Positions 59,400-64,000 of a stretch of 64,000 bases of DNA are shown in pieces. Position 1 is the first letter of the stretch. Each line of letters begins with the position of its first letter. Position numbers and translations under genes: made by a program. The notes beneath the pieces are model-generated. The model was not told the DNA's origin and searched no databases. It saw only the letters and a list, made by a program, of their open reading frames with translations. This DNA comes from Marisa cornuarietis (Eukaryota > Mollusca > Gastropoda > Architaenioglossa > Ampullariidae). The stretch spans positions 1,550,001-1,614,000 of the forward strand of contig SMMW01000619.1 of assembly GCA_004794655.1 (NCBI GenBank). Reading direction: 5' to 3'.

Positions 59400-61119
59400 C
59401 TGATATCCACACTATATATATATATATAACAGCTAACTTTGAGTGTTACTGTCACCCAGGGTCCTGATACCCACACTATATATAACAGTTACCTCTGAGT
59501 GTTACTGTCCCCAGCCTCCTGATACCCACACTATATATATATATATAACAGTTACCTCTGAGTGTTACTGTCCCCAGCCTCCTGATACCCACACTATATA
59601 TATATAACAGTTACCTCTGAGTGTTACTGTCCCCAGCCTCCTGATACCCACACTATATATATATAACAGCTACCTCTAAGTGTTACTGTCCCCAGCCTCC
59701 TGATACCCACACTATATATATCTATATATAACAGTTACCTCTGAGTGTTACTGTCCCCAGCCTCCTGATACCCACACTATATATATATATAAAACAGCTA
59801 CCTCTGAGTGTTACTGTCCCCAGCCTCCTGATACCCACACTATATATATATATAACAGCTACCTTTGAGTGTTACTGTCCCCAGCCTCCTGATACCCACA
59901 CTATATATATATATATATAACAGTTACCTCTGAGTGTTACTGTCCCCAGCCTTCTGATACCCACACTATATATATATATATAACAGCTACCTTTGAGTGT
60001 TACTGTCCCCAGCCTCCTGATACCCACACTATATATATATATATAACAGTTACCTCTGAGTGTTACTGTCCCCAGCCTCCTGATACCCACACTATATATA
60101 TATAACAGCTACCTTTGAGTGTTACTGTCCCCAGGGTCCTGATACCCACACTATATATATATATATATAACAGTTACCTCTGAGTGTTACTGTCCCCAGC
60201 CTCCTGATACCCACACTATATATATATAAAAGCTACCTCTGAGTGTTACTGTCCCCAGCCTCCTGATACCCACACTTTATATATATAACAGCTACCATTG
60301 AGTGTTACTGTCCCCAGGGTCCTGATATCCACACTATATATATATATATAACAGCTAACTTTGAGTGTTACTGTCACCCAGGGTCCTGATACCCACACTA
60401 TATATATATATAACAGCTACCTCTGAGTGTTACTGTCCCCAGCCTCCTGATACCCACACTATATATATATAACAGCTACCTCTGAGTGTTACTGTCCCCA
60501 GCCTCCTGATACCCACACTATATATATAACAGTTACCTCTGAGTGTTACTGTCCCCAGCCTCCTGATACCCACACTATATATATATATATAACAGTTACC
60601 TCTGAGTGTTACTGTCCCCAGCCTCCTGATACCCACACTATATATATAGCAGCTACCTCTGAGTGTTACTGTCCCCAGCCTCCTGATACCCACACTTTAT
60701 ATATATAACAGCTACCTTTGAGTGTTACTGTCCCCAGCCTCCTGATACCCACACTATATATATATATATAACAGTTACCTCTGAGTGTTACTGTCCCCAG
60801 CCTCCTGATACCCACATTATATATATATATATAACAGCTACCTTTGAGTGTTACTGTCCCCAGCCTCCTGATACCCACACTATATATATATATATAACAG
60901 CTACCTCTGAGTGTTACTGTCCCCAGCCTCCTGATACCCACACTATATATAATATATATAACAGCTACCTCTGAGTGTTACTGTCCCCAGCCTCCTGATA
61001 CCCACACTATATATATATAACAGTTACCTCTGAGTGTTACTGTCCCCAGCCTCCTGATACCCACACTATATATATATATATAACAGCTACCTTTGAGTGT
61101 TACTGTCCCCAGGGTCCTG
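59400..61119. repeat. Higher-order block, copy 2
   Basis: Repeats the variant order of 57,060-58,780 with an offset of about 2,339-2,341 bp (TATAAAAGC near 60,230; TATATAATATATA near 60,950). From about 61,090 it changes to a copy of 56,465-56,950 with an offset of about 4,625 (TATATGTATAACAG, then CCTGGTACCC, then GTCCCTAGCC). Confidence 0.85.
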
Positions 61120-64000
61120 ATACCCACACTATATATATATATATGTATAACAGTTACCTCTGAGTGTTACTGTCCCCAGCCTCCTGATACCCACACTATA
61201 TATATATATAACAGCTACCTCTGAGTGTTACTGTCCCCAGCCTCCTGATACCCACACTATATATATATATATATAACAGTTACCTCTGAGTGTTACTGTC
61301 CCCAGCCTCCTGATACCCACACTATATATATATAACAGCTACCTCTGAGTGTTACTGTCCCCAGCCTCCTGATACCCACACTTTATATATATATATATAT
61401 AACAGTTACCTCTGAGTGTTACTGTCCCCAGCCTCCTGGTACCCACACTATATATATATATATAACAGTTACCTCTGAGTGTTACTGTCCCTAGCCTCCT
61501 GATACCCACACTATATATATATATATATAACAGTTACCTCTGAGTGTTACTGTCCCCAGCCTCCTGATACCCACACTATATATATATATAACAGCTACCT
61601 CTGAGTGTTACTGTCCCCAGCCTCCTGATACCCACACTATATATATATATATAACAGCTACCTCTGAGTTTTACTGTCCCCAGCCTCCTGATACCCACAC
61701 TATATATATATATATAACAGTTACCTCTGAGTGTTACTGTCCCCAGCCTCCTGATACCCACACTATATATATATATATAACAGCTACCTTTGAGTGTTAC
61801 TGTCCCCAGGGTCCTGATACCCACACTATATATATATATATAACAGTTACCTCTGAGTGTTACTGTCCCCAGCCTCCTGATACCCACACTATATATAATA
61901 TATATAACAGCTACCTCTGAGTGTTACTGTCCCCAGCCTCCTGATACCCACACTATATATATATAACAGCTACCTCTGAGTGTTACTGTCCCCAGCCTCC
62001 TGATACCCACACTATATATATAACAGTTACCTCTGAGTGTTACTGTCCCCAGCCTCCTGATACCCACACTATATATATATATAACAGCTACCTTTGAGTG
62101 TTACTGTCCCCAGGGTCCTGATACCCACACTATATATATATATATATAACAGTTACCTCTGAGTGTTACTGTCCCCAGCCTCCTGATACCCACACTATAT
62201 ATATATAAAAGCTACCTCTGAGTGTTACTGTCCCCAGCCTCCTGATACCCACACTTTATATATATAACAGCTACCATTGAGTGTTACTGTCCCCAGGGTC
62301 CTGATATCCACACTATATATATATATAACAGCTATCTTTGAGTGTTACTGTCACCCAGGGTCCTGATACCCACACCAGATATATATATATATAACAGCTA
62401 CCTCTGAGTGTTACTGTCCCCAGCCTCCTGATACCCACACTATATATATATATATAACAGTTACCTCTGAGTGTTACTGTCCCCAGCCTCCTGATACCCA
62501 CACTATATATATATATATAACAGCTACCTTTGAGTGTTACTGTCCCCAGCCTCCTGATACCCACACTATATATATATATATATAGCAGCTACCTCTGAGT
62601 GTTACTGTCCCCAGCCTCCTGATACCCACACTTTATATATATAACAGCTACCTTTGAGTGTTACTGTCCCCAGTGTTCTGATATCCACACTATATATATA
62701 TAACAGCTAACTTTGAGTGTTACTGTCACCCAGGGTCCTGATACCCACACTATATATATATATAACAGTTACCTCTGAGTGTTACTGTCCCCAGCCTCCT
62801 GATACCCACACTATATATATATATAACAGTTACCTCTGAGTGTTACTGTCCCCAGCCTCCTGATACCCACACTATATATATATATATAACAGTTACCTCT
62901 GAGTGTTACTGTCCCCAGCCTCCTGATACCCACATTATATATATATATATAACAGCTACCTTTGAGTGTTACTGTCCCCAGCCTCCTGATACCCACACTA
63001 TATATATATATAACAGCTACCTCTGAGTGTTACTGTCCCCAGCCTCCTGATACCCACACTATATATAATATATATAACAGCTACCTCTGAGTGTTACTGT
63101 CCCCAGCCTCCTGATACCCACACTATATATATATAACAGTTACCTCTGAGTGTTACTGTCCCCAGCCTCCTGATACCCACACTATATATATATATAACAG
63201 CTACCTTTGAGTGTTACTGTCCCCAGGGTCCTGATACCCACACTATATATATATATATATAACAGCTACCTCTGAGTGTTACTGTCCCCAGCCTCCTGAT
63301 ACCCCACACTATATATATATATAACAGTTACCTCTGAGTGTTACTGTCCCCAGCCTCCTGATACCCACACTATATATATATATATAACAGTTACCTCTGA
63401 GTGTTACTGTCCCCAGCCTCCTGATACCCACACTATATATATATAACAGTTACCTCTGAGTGTTACTGTCCCCAGCCTCCTGATACCCACACTATATATA
63501 TATAGCAGCTACCTCTGAGTGTTACTGTCCCCAGCCTCCTGATACCCACACTTTATATATATAACAGCTACCTTTGAGTGTTACTGTCCCCAGCCTCCTG
63601 ATACCCACACTATATATATATATATATAACAGTTACCTCTGAGTGTTACTGTCCCCAGCCTCCTGATACCCACACTATATATATATATATATATAACAGC
63701 TACCTTTGAGTGTTACTGTCCCCAGCCTCCTGATACCCACACTATATATATATATATATAACAGTTACCTCTGAGTGTTACTGTCCCCAGCCTTCTGATA
63801 CCCACACTATATATATATATATAACAGCTACCTTTGAGTGTTACTGTCCCCAGCCTCCTGATACCCACACTATATATATATATATAACAGTTACCTCTGA
63901 GTGTTACTGTCCCCAGCCTCCTGATACCCACACTATATATATATATAACAGCTACCTCTGAGTGTTACTGTCCCCAGCCTCCTGATACCCACACTATATA

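Larger units (their letters stand above)
55135..64000 (+). other. Intron after exon E (incomplete)
   Basis: Starts GTTTGT and is not closed in the window. Contains a 24-bp array, about 700 bp of unassigned sequence and then the TA-rich array to the end. Confidence 0.75.
56040..64000. repeat. TA-rich satellite array of about 60-bp units, over 7.9 kb
   Basis: Roughly 130 units, each with TGATACCCACAC, a (TA)5-11 run, AACAG(T/C)TACCTCTGAG and TGTTACTGTCCCCAG. Unit length varies with the TA count. Variants include CTTTGAG, CCAGGGTCC, TGATATCCACAC, TATATAATATATA, TATAGCAGC and CACTTTATA. The array continues past the right edge. Reading frames with the GIRRLGTVTL period on the minus strand come from the repeat. 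Confidence 0.97.

Noticed and set aside
56317..63931. Many minus-strand frames with the repeated GIRRLGTVTL motif
   Set aside because: They are translations of the TA-rich satellite unit; frames break wherever the TA count changes.

Overview
The window looks like animal (metazoan) nuclear DNA. It has GT-AG introns up to about 22 kb, many microsatellites and minisatellites, a metazoan-type Ty3/gypsy LTR retrotransposon, and pieces of one recognisable animal gene. I lean towards a marine invertebrate, probably a mollusc, but that is inference from the gene and repeat style; nothing here fixes the species.

The host gene lies on the + strand. Five exons (20,537-20,665; 42,368-42,436; 48,125-48,320; 52,337-52,468; 55,074-55,134) have compatible splice phases. 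Together they encode about 196 residues of the VWA_N region and the lead-in to the von Willebrand A domain of a voltage-gated calcium channel alpha-2/delta subunit. The protein resembles vertebrate alpha2delta-3/4 and fly straightjacket more than alpha2delta-1/2. The signal-peptide exons upstream and the VWA (MIDAS) exon downstream are not visible, so the gene runs off at least the right side. Almost everything from 20.7 kb to 64 kb is intron.

The left part holds two related LTR insertions. A full-length element (7,938-15,426, minus strand) has near-identical LTRs, a 5-bp target duplication, a tRNA-Trp-type primer site, a polypurine tract, gag, and a pol whose order is protease-integrase-reverse transcriptase-RNase H. 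That is the unusual Gmr1-type order, with integrase before RT. RT-RNaseH sits in the -1 frame behind a candidate slippery heptamer. A 1.63-kb solo LTR of a related family (4,462-6,090, TSD CACTA) contains an array of 40-bp repeats.

The rest is rich in tandem arrays: 63 bp (1.2 kb), 40 bp (5.0 kb), 32 bp (19.8 kb), 32 bp (35 kb), 27 bp palindromic (37.3 kb), 24 bp (55.2 kb), and a TA-rich array of about 60-bp units filling the last 8 kb and continuing past the window, with a 2.34-kb higher-order duplication. The 32-bp array at 19.8-20.5 kb is the most striking: it runs straight into an exon and every unit repeats that exon's 3' splice site. Foldback and hairpin elements (25.5 kb, 52.5 kb) and a pogo/Tigger-like remnant (about 33.6-34.2 kb) add to the mobile load.
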